DNA from: Saccharopolyspora flava
GTDB lineage: Bacteria > Actinomycetota > Actinomycetes > Mycobacteriales > Pseudonocardiaceae
DNA length: 64,000 bases
Assembly (NCBI RefSeq): GCF_900116135.1
Contig: NZ_FOZX01000007.1
Span: 186,001 to 250,000, forward strand
Direction of reading: 5' to 3'
Shown: positions 1 to 7,305 of the stretch, piece after piece
Numbering within the stretch: the first letter of the stretch is position 1
Layout of the letters: each line of letters starts with the position of its first letter
Notes under the pieces: generated by a model
What the model saw: the letters and a program-made list of their open reading frames with translations, nothing else
Told to the model about the DNA's origin: nothing
The model's database searches: none
Program-made: the position numbers and the translations under genes

Positions 1-1092
1 GATCCCGACCAGGTCGACGCCGAGTTCGACGAGTTTGGCCCACAGGTAGGACTGGACCGCCGCGCTGAGCGCCCAGTACTCCTCCGGAAAGGCCGGGGCC
101 GGATCCATCGGTGCGGGCGGGAAGGTCCCGAGTTCGTTGATGTGGGTTTCGACGTGGGGCGCGAGCCTGCGCCGGATCGCGTCGATGTGCCGGACCTGGT
201 CGAGGAACGCGTCCGCCTGGGCGAAGAAGATGTCCCGCCAGTGCTCATAAGGCGCGTTCCCCTCTGTCCCGAACGGGTTGATGATCTCGGGTTGGGCGTA
301 GAAGTGGTACGAGAACGCATCGATCGGGGTCCCGTCGGAGTGCTGGGCCGGGTCGAGGAAGTGCCAGTAGTGCTCCGGGTCCGGATGGACGTGGCTCAGG
401 GACAGCCCGATGAACTTCATGTCCGGATCGAGCGGGGACAGTCGGGAGACGACGGCGTCGTAGAGCCTGGTGTAGACCTCGGGGGAGAGCTCGTGCCCGA
501 CATCGGGTTCGCACAGCACCTCCCAGTACGCGAAGCGGTAGCGGTGGCCCGACTCGTGCCACACGCCCCGTTCGTCGGTGAAGCCGCCGGCGATGTACCA
601 GCTGGCAAGTCGGAAGAAGTAGTCCGCTACCTCTTCGCAGGTGGGATCGCGCAGTTCGGTTCCCCGCTCGTACTCCCAGTGGATCTCGTCGGGGTCCGCG
701 GAGACCGGGACGGGCTCGGCCGTGACGAACATCCAGGTGGGGATCGTCGCGAAGTTCGCCACGATCGGCCGGCCTTCGGCGGCCGCGACGAAGTCCTCGA
801 CGAAGGGGTCGAGCAGTTCGAAGTTCCACGAGGTCGTGGTCGCGGTCGGCGGCGCGAGCTCCGGCACCGCGAGCCGGGGCTGGGTGAACCAGGGCAGGAT
901 CCGAGTCAGGTCGGCGCGGAGCTCGCGCAGCGCGTCGAAGGCCTTGCCGTGGATCGGGGAGCCTCGCCGCAGTTGCGGCGCGGTCCACAGATGGGTCGTG
1001 AGGGTGGTTCGCGATCGACCGGTGGTGCTGGTCCAGTCGACGTGCAGTGAGGTGGACGGTTTCGCGGAGGCTGCCGGTTGGATCGCGGTCAT
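1..1092 (-). CDS. Partial clan GH-A glycoside hydrolase (GH39-like)
   Basis: An open frame of 364 codons runs off the left edge, so the C terminus is missing. It starts at the ATG at 1092, which overlaps the stop of the upstream tetR gene as ATGA, so the two are translationally coupled. The protein looks like a (beta/alpha)8 retaining glycosidase of clan GH-A. The motif YWEVLCEPD holds the probable acid/base Glu195, and THINELGT holds the probable nucleophile Glu320, about 125 residues later, which is the clan spacing. YHFYAQPEI and WMFVTAEP fit other barrel strands of beta-xylosidase-like GH39 proteins. No signal peptide is visible, so it is probably cytoplasmic. Substrate is unknown. The catalytic assignments are by motif only, and another GH-A family such as GH5 or GH30 is possible. 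Confidence 0.8.
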   Translation of the reverse strand, partial: MTAIQPAASAKPSTSLHVDWTSTTGRSRTTLTTHLWTAPQLRRGSPIHGKAFDALRELRADLTRILPWFTQPRLAVPELAPPTATTTSWNFELLDPFVEDFVAAAEGRPIVANFATIPTWMFVTAEPVPVSADPDEIHWEYERGTELRDPTCEEVADYFFRLASWYIAGGFTDERGVWHESGHRYRFAYWEVLCEPDVGHELSPEVYTRLYDAVVSRLSPLDPDMKFIGLSLSHVHPDPEHYWHFLDPAQHSDGTPIDAFSYHFYAQPEIINPFGTEGNAPYEHWRDIFFAQADAFLDQVRHIDAIRRRLAPHVETHINELGTFPPAPMDPAPAFPEEYWALSAAVQSYLWAKLVELGVDLVGI

Positions 1093-1709
1093 GCCGGCGT
1101 TCCTTCCTGGAGCGGGGGCGGGTGGCCGAGCGCGGGCAGGATCGCTTGGTCGACGATCGCGATGAGCGCGTCGGCGTCCGGTGTCCTTCCGGTGTCGAGC
1201 TGGTGCTTGAGCACCAGTGCTTCGCCGATGTCGACGACGACCGGGGTGACCAGCCGGGGGTCGATGGCGCCGCGCGCGGCGTAGTGGTGGATGACGGTGC
1301 TGGTGAAGCGGTTGCCGTGCGTGTCGAAGACCCGGGTGTAGAGGGCTTCGACGAGATCGGGCCGGCGTCGGCGTTCGGCGAGGATCGCCGCCACCGCCGG
1401 CGCATTCGGACCTTCGAGCCAGCCGACCAGTTGCTCGAGAGCCCGCAGGAGATCCGCGCGCAGCGCATCGCCTTTGAAGGAGACCTGTTCGACGGGCATG
1501 GCTTCCGCCAGCGCGTCGAGCAGCAGGTCCTCGACCGAGGACCAGTGCCGGTAGAGGGAGGTCTTGGCGACCTTGGCGCGCCGGGCGACCCCTTCGATCG
1601 ACAGCCTGCCCAGTCCCTGTTCCGTCGTCTCGGCGATGACCGCTGCGCGGCAGGCCTCGTGCAGGTCCGCGGCTGAGCGTCGACGAGCTGGTGGTTCTTG
1701 CGTGCACAT
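1089..1709 (-). CDS. TetR-family transcriptional repressor
   Basis: This 206-residue protein has a TetR helix-turn-helix near its N terminus (LSIEGVARRAKVAKTSLYRHW) and a helical C-terminal ligand and dimer domain. The frame stays open to a codon at 1745, but that start would sit inside the repeated GTAGCTAC operator-like array at 1720–1755. The ATG at 1709 just inside the array is therefore the better start. It overlaps the downstream glycoside hydrolase by 4 bp and diverges from the acyl-CoA ligase at 1843. It probably represses itself and one or both neighbours. The ligand cannot be predicted. Nothing links it to the biosynthetic genes except proximity. Confidence 0.9.
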   Translation of the reverse strand: MCTQEPPARRRSAADLHEACRAAVIAETTEQGLGRLSIEGVARRAKVAKTSLYRHWSSVEDLLLDALAEAMPVEQVSFKGDALRADLLRALEQLVGWLEGPNAPAVAAILAERRRRPDLVEALYTRVFDTHGNRFTSTVIHHYAARGAIDPRLVTPVVVDIGEALVLKHQLDTGRTPDADALIAIVDQAILPALGHPPPLQEGTPA

Positions 1710-1719
1710 GCCCGTCAAT

Positions 1720-1755
1720 GTAGATACGGCACCGTAGCTACGCAACCGTAGCTAC
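1720..1755. promoter_or_regulatory. TetR operator-like array of 14-bp repeats
   Basis: Three elements recur at an exact 14-bp period: GTAGATAC at 1720, GTAGCTAC at 1734 and GTAGCTAC at 1748. The last two are perfect 8-bp palindromes, and each of the first two is followed by a similar hexamer (GGCACC, GCAACC). The array lies immediately upstream of the tetR start at 1709 and about 90 bp before the divergent ligase. The location and symmetry suggest the TetR operator; binding is inferred. Confidence 0.6.
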
Positions 1756-1842
1756 TGGTGGGCTGAGCGGCTTGTGGGGGTGGTGACGTGGTCATAGATT
1801 GGCCGGACGTGCGGTGAGAGCTGCCTCGATGAGGAGGATCTC

Positions 1843-3375
1843 GTGAGTGCTGTCCCCGTGTACGGCGCGATTGAGCACTGGGTTGAGGTCGCGCCGGATC
1901 GCGAAGCGCTGGTCTTCGGGGAGCGGAGCTGGAGCTGGGCTGAGCTCGACCGGCGGGTTCGGCGGGTTGCGGGTGCGCTGCGCGCGGCCGGCGTCGAGCC
2001 GGGTGACCGGTTCGCGGTCCTGGACAAGAAACACCCGGTGTGCCTTGAGCTGACGCTGGCGGCTTCGTTGATCGGCGCGGCGAACGCCGTGGTGAACTTC
2101 CGGCTGTCCGCGGAGGAACTCGCGCACGTGCTGGGTGACTCGACGGCGCGGTTGGCGGTCGTGGGGGAGGAGTTCGCCCCGGCGCTGCGCGAGCTCCAAT
2201 CCGAGCTGCCCCGGCTGGGCGAGGTGATCGTGCTGGGTGGGGAGAGCGATCAGTACGAGGAGTGGATCGCCGCAGCTGAGCCGGTGGCGGATCCGCACCC
2301 GGCGGAACCCGGTGACTGCTTCCTCCAGCTCTACACCTCCGGCACCACCGGCTGGCCCAAGGGAGCGATGCTGACCCAGCGCAGCATGAGCGCCCACACC
2401 GGGGAAGCCGTGTCGGCCTACGACATGGACGAACGCACGATCAATGTCGTGGCCATGCCGCTGTACCACGTGGGAGGCACCAGCTGGGCGCTCGCGAGCA
2501 TGAGCGCGGGGGCACGAACGATCATCGTGCGCGACATCGTTCCCGCTGCGCTGCTCGACCTCGTCGAACGGAGCGCGGCCACGCACGCGTTCTTCGTGCC
2601 GGCCGTGATCCAGATGCTGCTGTCGGATCCGGAACGCGCGCGCACGGCGCTGCGATCGCTGGAAGTGCTCGGTTACGGCGGTTCTCCGATGCCCGCGCCG
2701 CTGATGGAGCGCCTTTTGTCCACTCTCGACACTCCGCTCCACTCGGTGTACGGGATGACGGAGATGTCGGGGGTCTTCTGCGTGCTGGGGCCCGCCGAGC
2801 ACCGGGATGACACCAGGGAGCACCTGCGGGCCTCGGCCGGTCGGCCGCTGCCGGGCACTGAGCTGCGCGTCGTCGACCCCGCCACCGGTGACGACGTCGC
2901 GCCAGGTGAGGTGGGCGAGTTCTGGGTTCGGTCGGAGCAGATGATGGCGGGCTACTGGCACATGCCGGAGGCCACGCGCGACACGATCACCCCGGACGGG
3001 TGGTTGCGCACCGGCGACGCGGGTCGCCAGGACGGCGACGGCTACCTCTACATCGAGGACCGCGTCAAGGACATGGTGATCTCGGGTGGGGAGAACATCT
3101 ACCCCGCCGAGGTCGAGCGCGTCGTCATCGAGCACCCGGCGGTCGCGGACGCCGCCGTGATCGGTGTGCCGCACGAGACGTGGGGTGAAACGGTGAAGGC
3201 CGTGGTCGTTCCCACCGACGGCGCGGAGATCGACGAGGCCGAGATCATCGCGTTCGCACGGGAGCGGCTGGCTCACTACAAATGTCCCACCTCGGTCACC
3301 GTGGTCGCCGAACTGCCGCGCAACCCGACCGGGAAGATCCTCAAGCGGCAGTTGCGGACCCGGTACGTCTCCTGA
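1843..3375 (+). CDS. Class I acyl-CoA ligase (AMP-binding)
   Basis: A 510-residue ANL-superfamily enzyme that should activate a carboxylic acid with ATP and pass it to CoA. The P-loop motif LYTSGTTGWPKGAM, the substrate/AMP motif YGMTEMSG, the adenylate motif GWLRTGDAG, the hinge and CoA segment MVISGGENIYPAEVE and the C-terminal catalytic lysine in PTGKILKRQ are all intact. Length and motifs match medium- or long-chain acyl-CoA synthetases rather than NRPS A domains. It starts with GTG, preceded by GAGGAGG at 1831–1837. It is divergent from tetR and probably under its control. A role in supplying a starter acid to the PKS loading module is possible but unsupported, because the cluster motif is absent upstream. 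Confidence 0.9.
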   Translation: MSAVPVYGAIEHWVEVAPDREALVFGERSWSWAELDRRVRRVAGALRAAGVEPGDRFAVLDKKHPVCLELTLAASLIGAANAVVNFRLSAEELAHVLGDSTARLAVVGEEFAPALRELQSELPRLGEVIVLGGESDQYEEWIAAAEPVADPHPAEPGDCFLQLYTSGTTGWPKGAMLTQRSMSAHTGEAVSAYDMDERTINVVAMPLYHVGGTSWALASMSAGARTIIVRDIVPAALLDLVERSAATHAFFVPAVIQMLLSDPERARTALRSLEVLGYGGSPMPAPLMERLLSTLDTPLHSVYGMTEMSGVFCVLGPAEHRDDTREHLRASAGRPLPGTELRVVDPATGDDVAPGEVGEFWVRSEQMMAGYWHMPEATRDTITPDGWLRTGDAGRQDGDGYLYIEDRVKDMVISGGENIYPAEVERVVIEHPAVADAAVIGVPHETWGETVKAVVVPTDGAEIDEAEIIAFARERLAHYKCPTSVTVVAELPRNPTGKILKRQLRTRYVS

Positions 3376-3538
3376 GGGGCGGGCGCTTCTGCCGGTGAAA
3401 GGGTGGATCGCGTAACCCGCTCGGACGATCGACTGCGCCTGATTGGTCTGGTTTCGTCCATGACGAAGCTGCGATCTCCGCTGGGCCGAAGCAGTTGCTG
3501 GTGCGCCCGGTTGACCGAACTTGAGAGGTGGTCCGCGG

Positions 3539-4780
3539 ATGCGGAAGGTCCTGATCGTCGGGGCGGGGCAATCCGGGTTGCAGCTCGCGCTGAGCCTGCA
3601 GGAGCGGCAGTACGACGTGACGGTGATGTCGGCGCGCACTCCCGACGAGATCCGCAACGGCCGGGTCATGTCGACGCAGTGCATGTTCCACACCGCGCTG
3701 CAGCACGAACGCGACCACGGCCTGAACCTCTGGGAAGCGCAGGCCCCGCCCATCGCGGGACTCGGCCTGTCGATCGCCGGCTCGGACGGCGATCGGGCGC
3801 TGGACTGGTTGGGCCTGCTGGACAATTACGCGCAGTCGGTCGATCAGCGGGTGAAGATGGCGGGCTGGCTGGAGCTGTTCGAGGACCGCGGCGGCGAGGT
3901 CGTCCACCAGGAGGTGACGCCCTCCGACCTCGATGCGCTGACCGAGCACCACGACCTGGTGATCGTCGCGGCGGGCAAGGGTGAGCTGGTCCGGCTGTTC
4001 GGCCGCGACGCCTCCCGGTCGCCCTTCACCAGCCCGCAGCGGGTGCTGTCGGTCTGCTACGTGCACGGTGCCGGGCCGCGACCGGAGCATCCGGACACCG
4101 ACGCGGTGCGGTTCAACGTGCAGCCCGGTGTCGGCGAGCTGTTCGTGATCCCCGGTTACACCTTCAGCGGTCGGTGCGACATCCCGTTCTTCGAGGGCAT
4201 CCCGGGCGGGCCGCTGGACTGCTGGAGCGACCGGCCGGGGCCGGGCGAGCACTGGTCGCGGATGCTGGACCTGATGCGCCGGTACTTCCCCTGGGAGTAC
4301 CAGCGGTTCCGGGACGCCGAGCCGACCGACTCGCAGGCCACGCTTGTCGGCGGCTACGCGCCGGTGGTGCGCGAGCCGGTCGCGCAGCTGCCCTCCGGCG
4401 GTCTGGTGCTAGGCATGGCCGACGTGGTGGTCGCCAACGACCCGATCACCGGCCAGGGCTCGAACTCCGCGAGCAAGTGCGCGGCGTCCTACCTGGACAG
4501 CATCCTCGCGCGCGGTGACGAGCCCTTCGACCGGGACTGGATGACCGGGACGTTCGAGACCTTCTGGGAGTACGCGCAGCACGCCACGAACTGGACCAAC
4601 GCGCTGCTGGGTCCCCCGCCCGAGCACGTCCTCGAGCTCTTCGGCGCCGCGACCGAGATCGCCGCGATCCGCACCCGCTTCGTCAACGGCTTCGACGACC
4701 CCACCGACTTCGCCCGCTGGTTCCTCGACCCGCACCTCGCCCAGGCCTACCTCGCCGAGGTGTCGCCCCTCGGCAGGTGA
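3539..4780 (+). CDS. Styrene/indole-monooxygenase-like FAD oxygenase
   Basis: A 413-residue single-component-like flavoprotein of the StyA family. The N terminus carries the FAD Rossmann motif VLIVGAGQSGLQLAL, and later segments (MADVVVANDPITGQGSNSASK) match the second FAD motif of group E monooxygenases. StyA proteins epoxidize or hydroxylate aromatic alkenes or indoles with FADH2 from a separate reductase; no reductase gene is in this window. The ATG at 3539 puts the Rossmann strand directly at the N terminus and has GAGAGG about 10 bp upstream; a TTG six codons earlier is less likely. The stop codon lies inside a 23-bp inverted repeat. It may be a tailoring gene at the cluster edge or an unrelated neighbour. 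Confidence 0.85.
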   Translation: MRKVLIVGAGQSGLQLALSLQERQYDVTVMSARTPDEIRNGRVMSTQCMFHTALQHERDHGLNLWEAQAPPIAGLGLSIAGSDGDRALDWLGLLDNYAQSVDQRVKMAGWLELFEDRGGEVVHQEVTPSDLDALTEHHDLVIVAAGKGELVRLFGRDASRSPFTSPQRVLSVCYVHGAGPRPEHPDTDAVRFNVQPGVGELFVIPGYTFSGRCDIPFFEGIPGGPLDCWSDRPGPGEHWSRMLDLMRRYFPWEYQRFRDAEPTDSQATLVGGYAPVVREPVAQLPSGGLVLGMADVVVANDPITGQGSNSASKCAASYLDSILARGDEPFDRDWMTGTFETFWEYAQHATNWTNALLGPPPEHVLELFGAATEIAAIRTRFVNGFDDPTDFARWFLDPHLAQAYLAEVSPLGR

Positions 4781-4846
4781 CAGTTTTAGTGAGAACTGTC
4801 CGGACATTTCGGACTTTGATCATGGACAGTTCTCACTAAAACTGTC
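4779..4846. terminator. Nested 23-bp palindrome, likely terminator
   Basis: Perfect inverted repeat: the left arm 4779–4801 equals the reverse complement of the right arm 4824–4846, with a 22-base loop. Each arm is itself an imperfect palindrome (GACAGTT, 8-bp spacer, AACTGTC). It overlaps the stop codon of the monooxygenase gene and is unusually A/T-rich for this genome. A transcription terminator is the simplest reading. A dispersed palindromic repeat or a double protein-binding site is also possible. Confidence 0.7.
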
Positions 4847-4892
4847 CCCTGGTGACGCACGCGCGCCCACTTGCGCCGGGGTCGGGGTGGTT

Positions 4893-4916
4893 CCGTAACG
4901 GCGGTGGTCACGGATT
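4893..4916 (+). promoter_or_regulatory. Cluster motif copy 1 (mbtH operon)
   Basis: Matches SCGTAACGGYGG-N6-CGGRTG with one late mismatch (CGGATT). It lies 95 bp before the mbtH GTG. The core CCG-TAA-CGG is a short inverted repeat. Confidence 0.6.
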
Positions 4917-4987
4917 CCGTTCGGGGTGGGGGGTATGAGGATGACGTGGTCTGCGATGAACCGGCGTGCGGAGGAGACAGAAAGGCG

Positions 4988-5203
4988 GTGAGCGGGGTGA
5001 ACCCGTTCGACGATCCCGATGCCACGTTCCTGGTGCTGGTCAACGAGGAGGGGCAGCACTCGCTGTGGCCCGCGTTCGCCGATGTGCCCGACGGGTGGCG
5101 CATCGTGCACGACCAGGACACCCGCGCGGCCTGCATGACCTACGTCGAGGAGAACTGGACGGACATGCGTCCCGCGAGCTTGATCGAGGCCATGGGCGGC
5201 TGA
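4988..5203 (+). CDS. mbtH: MbtH-like protein
   Basis: A 71-residue protein with the family signature: [28 protein letters not shown] and a C-terminal ENWTDMRP. MbtH proteins bind NRPS adenylation domains and allow their folding or activity, so this one probably serves the A domains of the NRPS starting at 52996. GAGGAG at 4971–4976 precedes the GTG at 4988. A second GTG three codons later, with AAAGG at 4981 as its ribosome site, is an alternative. It heads a two-gene operon with the dioxygenase 64 bp downstream and is preceded by the cluster motif. Confidence 0.95.
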   Translation: MSGVNPFDDPDATFLVLVNEEGQHSLWPAFADVPDGWRIVHDQDTRAACMTYVEENWTDMRPASLIEAMGG

Positions 5204-5267
5204 CCGGCCGCCGCGCGATTCGCGCGGACAACGCCGTGAGTCCTGCACTGATGAAGGAGATCCCGCT

Positions 5268-6164
5268 GTGACTCAGTCCCTAGCTCCAGGGTCCGCCCCC
5301 GAAGGTGTTGCCGGGCAGCTCGACATCTGTCCCGTGTCCGGCGCTCTCGGCGTCGAAGTGCGCGGGATCGACCTGAACGAGATCACCGACGAGCAGGCGG
5401 CCCGGATCCGCGAGCTCATGCTCGAACACCTCGTGCTGTTCTTCCCGGGTCAGGACAACCTGACCCCCAAGGGGCACGTGGCGCTGGCCAAGCGCTTCGG
5501 CGACGTCGAGGTGCACCCGTTCCTGCCGAGAGTGAAGGAACACCCCGAGGTCACGCGGATCGAGTCCGACAAGGGCGGCAAGGCCGACGAGTGGCACATC
5601 GACGTCAGCTTCGCGCCCAACCCGCCGGTCGCCTCGATCCTGCACCTCATCACCTGCCCGCCCTCGGGCGGGGACACGATGTGGAGCAACCAGTACCTCG
5701 CCTACGAGACGCTGTCGGAGCCGTTCCGCGAGATGCTCGAAGGCCTCACCGCCGTGCACGTGCTCAAGCTCCCGCACGTCATCGAGATGTCCGCCGAGCA
5801 CCCCGTGGTGCGCGTGCACCCCGAGACCGGGCGGAAATCGCTGTACGTCACGCGGATGTGGACCTCGCACATCCCGCAGCTGACCCGCCACGAGAGCGAC
5901 GCCGTGCTCCAGCACCTGTTCGAGCACTCCGAGCAGCCCAGCTTCCACTGCCGGTACCGCTGGGAGCCGCACACGGTGGCGATCTGGGACAACCGCGCCA
6001 CCCAGCACGTCGCGATCAACGACTACCAGGAGTACCGCGCGGCGCAGCGCGTCGTCGTGGTCGGTGACAAGCCCTCCAGCGACACCCCGCGCCGGCCGGA
6101 CTACAAGCCGAAGGCCGACGAGCGGTACTACCCGCGCCGCATCAACGCCCACCGCGGTTACTGA
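5268..6164 (+). CDS. TauD/TfdA-type Fe(II)/2-oxoglutarate dioxygenase
   Basis: A 298-residue non-heme iron oxygenase. The facial triad is visible as His110-x-Asp112 (EWHIDVSF) and His247 (TQHVAINDY), followed by the 2-oxoglutarate-binding arginine segment (AAQRVVVVGD). FFPGQDNLTPKGHVALAKRFG is the usual TauD N-terminal region. In NRPS clusters such enzymes usually beta-hydroxylate an amino acid, free or bound to a carrier protein. The substrate cannot be read from sequence. It starts with GTG behind GAAGGAGA, follows mbtH, and ends in a strong hairpin terminator. Confidence 0.9.
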   Translation: MTQSLAPGSAPEGVAGQLDICPVSGALGVEVRGIDLNEITDEQAARIRELMLEHLVLFFPGQDNLTPKGHVALAKRFGDVEVHPFLPRVKEHPEVTRIESDKGGKADEWHIDVSFAPNPPVASILHLITCPPSGGDTMWSNQYLAYETLSEPFREMLEGLTAVHVLKLPHVIEMSAEHPVVRVHPETGRKSLYVTRMWTSHIPQLTRHESDAVLQHLFEHSEQPSFHCRYRWEPHTVAIWDNRATQHVAINDYQEYRAAQRVVVVGDKPSSDTPRRPDYKPKADERYYPRRINAHRGY

Positions 6165-6177
6165 TCCCGATCACAGC

Positions 6178-6213
6178 GAAGGGGCCGGTCTTCTCAGGAA
6201 GACCGGCCCCTTC
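6178..6213 (+). terminator. Intrinsic terminator after the dioxygenase
   Basis: Sixteen-base-pair perfect stem (6178–6193 with 6198–6213) and a TCAG loop, 13 bp past the dioxygenase stop. Confidence 0.85.
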
Positions 6214-6246
6214 GACGTGCGATCCCCGTGACGGCGAAAAACCAGG

Positions 6247-6275
6247 AGGCCCACCCGGTTCGACCGGGTGGGCCT
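6247..6275 (-). terminator. Intrinsic terminator after the sulfotransferase
   Basis: Thirteen-base-pair perfect stem (6247–6259 with 6263–6275) with a 3-base loop. Read on the minus strand it is followed by GGTTTTTC, a U-tract. It lies 13 bp past the sulfotransferase stop, convergent with the previous terminator. Confidence 0.85.
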
Positions 6276-6288
6276 TCTGGGCGTTGCC

Positions 6289-7200
6289 TCAGCGGTTCAG
6301 CCAGTCCAGGAACGGCTGCGGAGCCAGCGCGGCGACCCGCTCGTGGTACATCTGCAGGTCCTCCTCGGTGAGGACCTCGCGCCCGGCGCCGGAACGCCCG
6401 CCGTAGAAGAAGTCCGACGGGTTCACCAGCACCTGCTTGTCCGGGGCGACCCGGTCCGCGCGGGACTTCATCTCGTCGAAGGTCGCCGCCTTCACCAGCT
6501 CGGCCCGCTTCGACTCGTCCAGCGGGATGCCCAGCCACTCCGCCAGCGACGCCATCTCGCCGTCCAGGTCGGTGACGAGGTCGTCGTAGTGCATCAGCCG
6601 CACGTTCGGCTCGTCGCGCCGGTTCCACGCGTCGAGCGGGTGGTGCAGCTCGGCCGCGGCGATGTCCCGGTTCTCCTCGTCGGAGGCCCCGGGGGTGCAC
6701 CAGTTCAGCAGCCACTCGCGCCTCGGCGGCAGCGTCGGCGAGGGCCGCTCCGCGGACTGCTCGTCCGGTTCGGTCTGGAAGGCGCGCAGCCACTCCGCGT
6801 GGATGTTGTGCGCCTGGTGGTACATCGACAGCGCCCGGTCGAGCGGGTGCCGGGCGACGACGATGTAGCTGACGCGGGGATCGAGCGGAAGACCGTCGAG
6901 CGGGACGTGGGTCTTGATGATGCGGCGGTGCTCCTGCGCGGCCAGCGTCGCGTACATCTCCTCCTGCGAGACGTACAGCTGGTCCAGCCACGGCGACAGC
7001 GTCGACAGCGGCTGCGGCAGCTCCGGTTCCTGGAAGACCAGCAGCGCGCACATCATCTGCACCCACGTGGTGCCCGACTTCGCCGGCGCGCTGATGACGA
7101 TGTCACCGTCGCGCAGCGGGAAGTCGTCCCAGCGGGCGCTGTCCTGTTGCGGCGAACGGTATCGGCGACGCTCGTTCAACGGCGGACCTGGAAGAGTCAT
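6289..7200 (-). CDS. PAPS-dependent sulfotransferase
   Basis: About 303 residues, of the cytosolic sulfotransferase fold. The 5'-phosphosulfate loop is seen as ISAPAKSGTTWVQ, the 3'-phosphate-binding segment as VVARHPLDRALSMY, and the C-terminal cofactor loop as GGRSGAGREVLTEE. The family moves sulfate from PAPS to a hydroxyl. Phenolic OH groups of Dpg or a hydroxyl made by the P450 or the dioxygenase are candidate acceptors. The ATG at 7200 has TGAGGA 8 bp upstream; an ATG at 7209 and a TTG at 7215 are also in frame. The cluster motif sits 91 bp upstream, so this gene has its own promoter although the methyltransferase gene precedes it. Confidence 0.9.
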   Translation of the reverse strand: MTLPGPPLNERRRYRSPQQDSARWDDFPLRDGDIVISAPAKSGTTWVQMMCALLVFQEPELPQPLSTLSPWLDQLYVSQEEMYATLAAQEHRRIIKTHVPLDGLPLDPRVSYIVVARHPLDRALSMYHQAHNIHAEWLRAFQTEPDEQSAERPSPTLPPRREWLLNWCTPGASDEENRDIAAAELHHPLDAWNRRDEPNVRLMHYDDLVTDLDGEMASLAEWLGIPLDESKRAELVKAATFDEMKSRADRVAPDKQVLVNPSDFFYGGRSGAGREVLTEEDLQMYHERVAALAPQPFLDWLNR

Positions 7201-7267
7201 GGTGGGCATCCTCAACGGACGAAGGGTGGCATAACGCTTCCAGCCTCTCCCCGCCGTCGCGGGCGAA

Positions 7268-7291
7268 CATCCGAGATGCCCACCGTTACGC
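7268..7291 (-). promoter_or_regulatory. Cluster motif copy 2 (sulfotransferase)
   Basis: On the minus strand GCGTAACGGTGG, six bases, then CGGATG. It starts 91 bp before the ATG at 7200. Confidence 0.6.
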
Positions 7292-7305
7292 TCCCGCGTG
7301 ACTCG

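Noticed and set aside
3410..3433. Possible sixth cluster motif before the styrene-monooxygenase-like gene.
   Set aside because: Only GCGTAAC matches. The following GG and the CGGRTG block are not conserved, so it is below the level of the other five.
6229..6240. CCGTGACGGCG resembling the cluster motif between the two terminators.
   Set aside because: Core base changed (TGA for TAA), no CGGRTG block, and it lies between convergent 3' ends where no promoter is needed.
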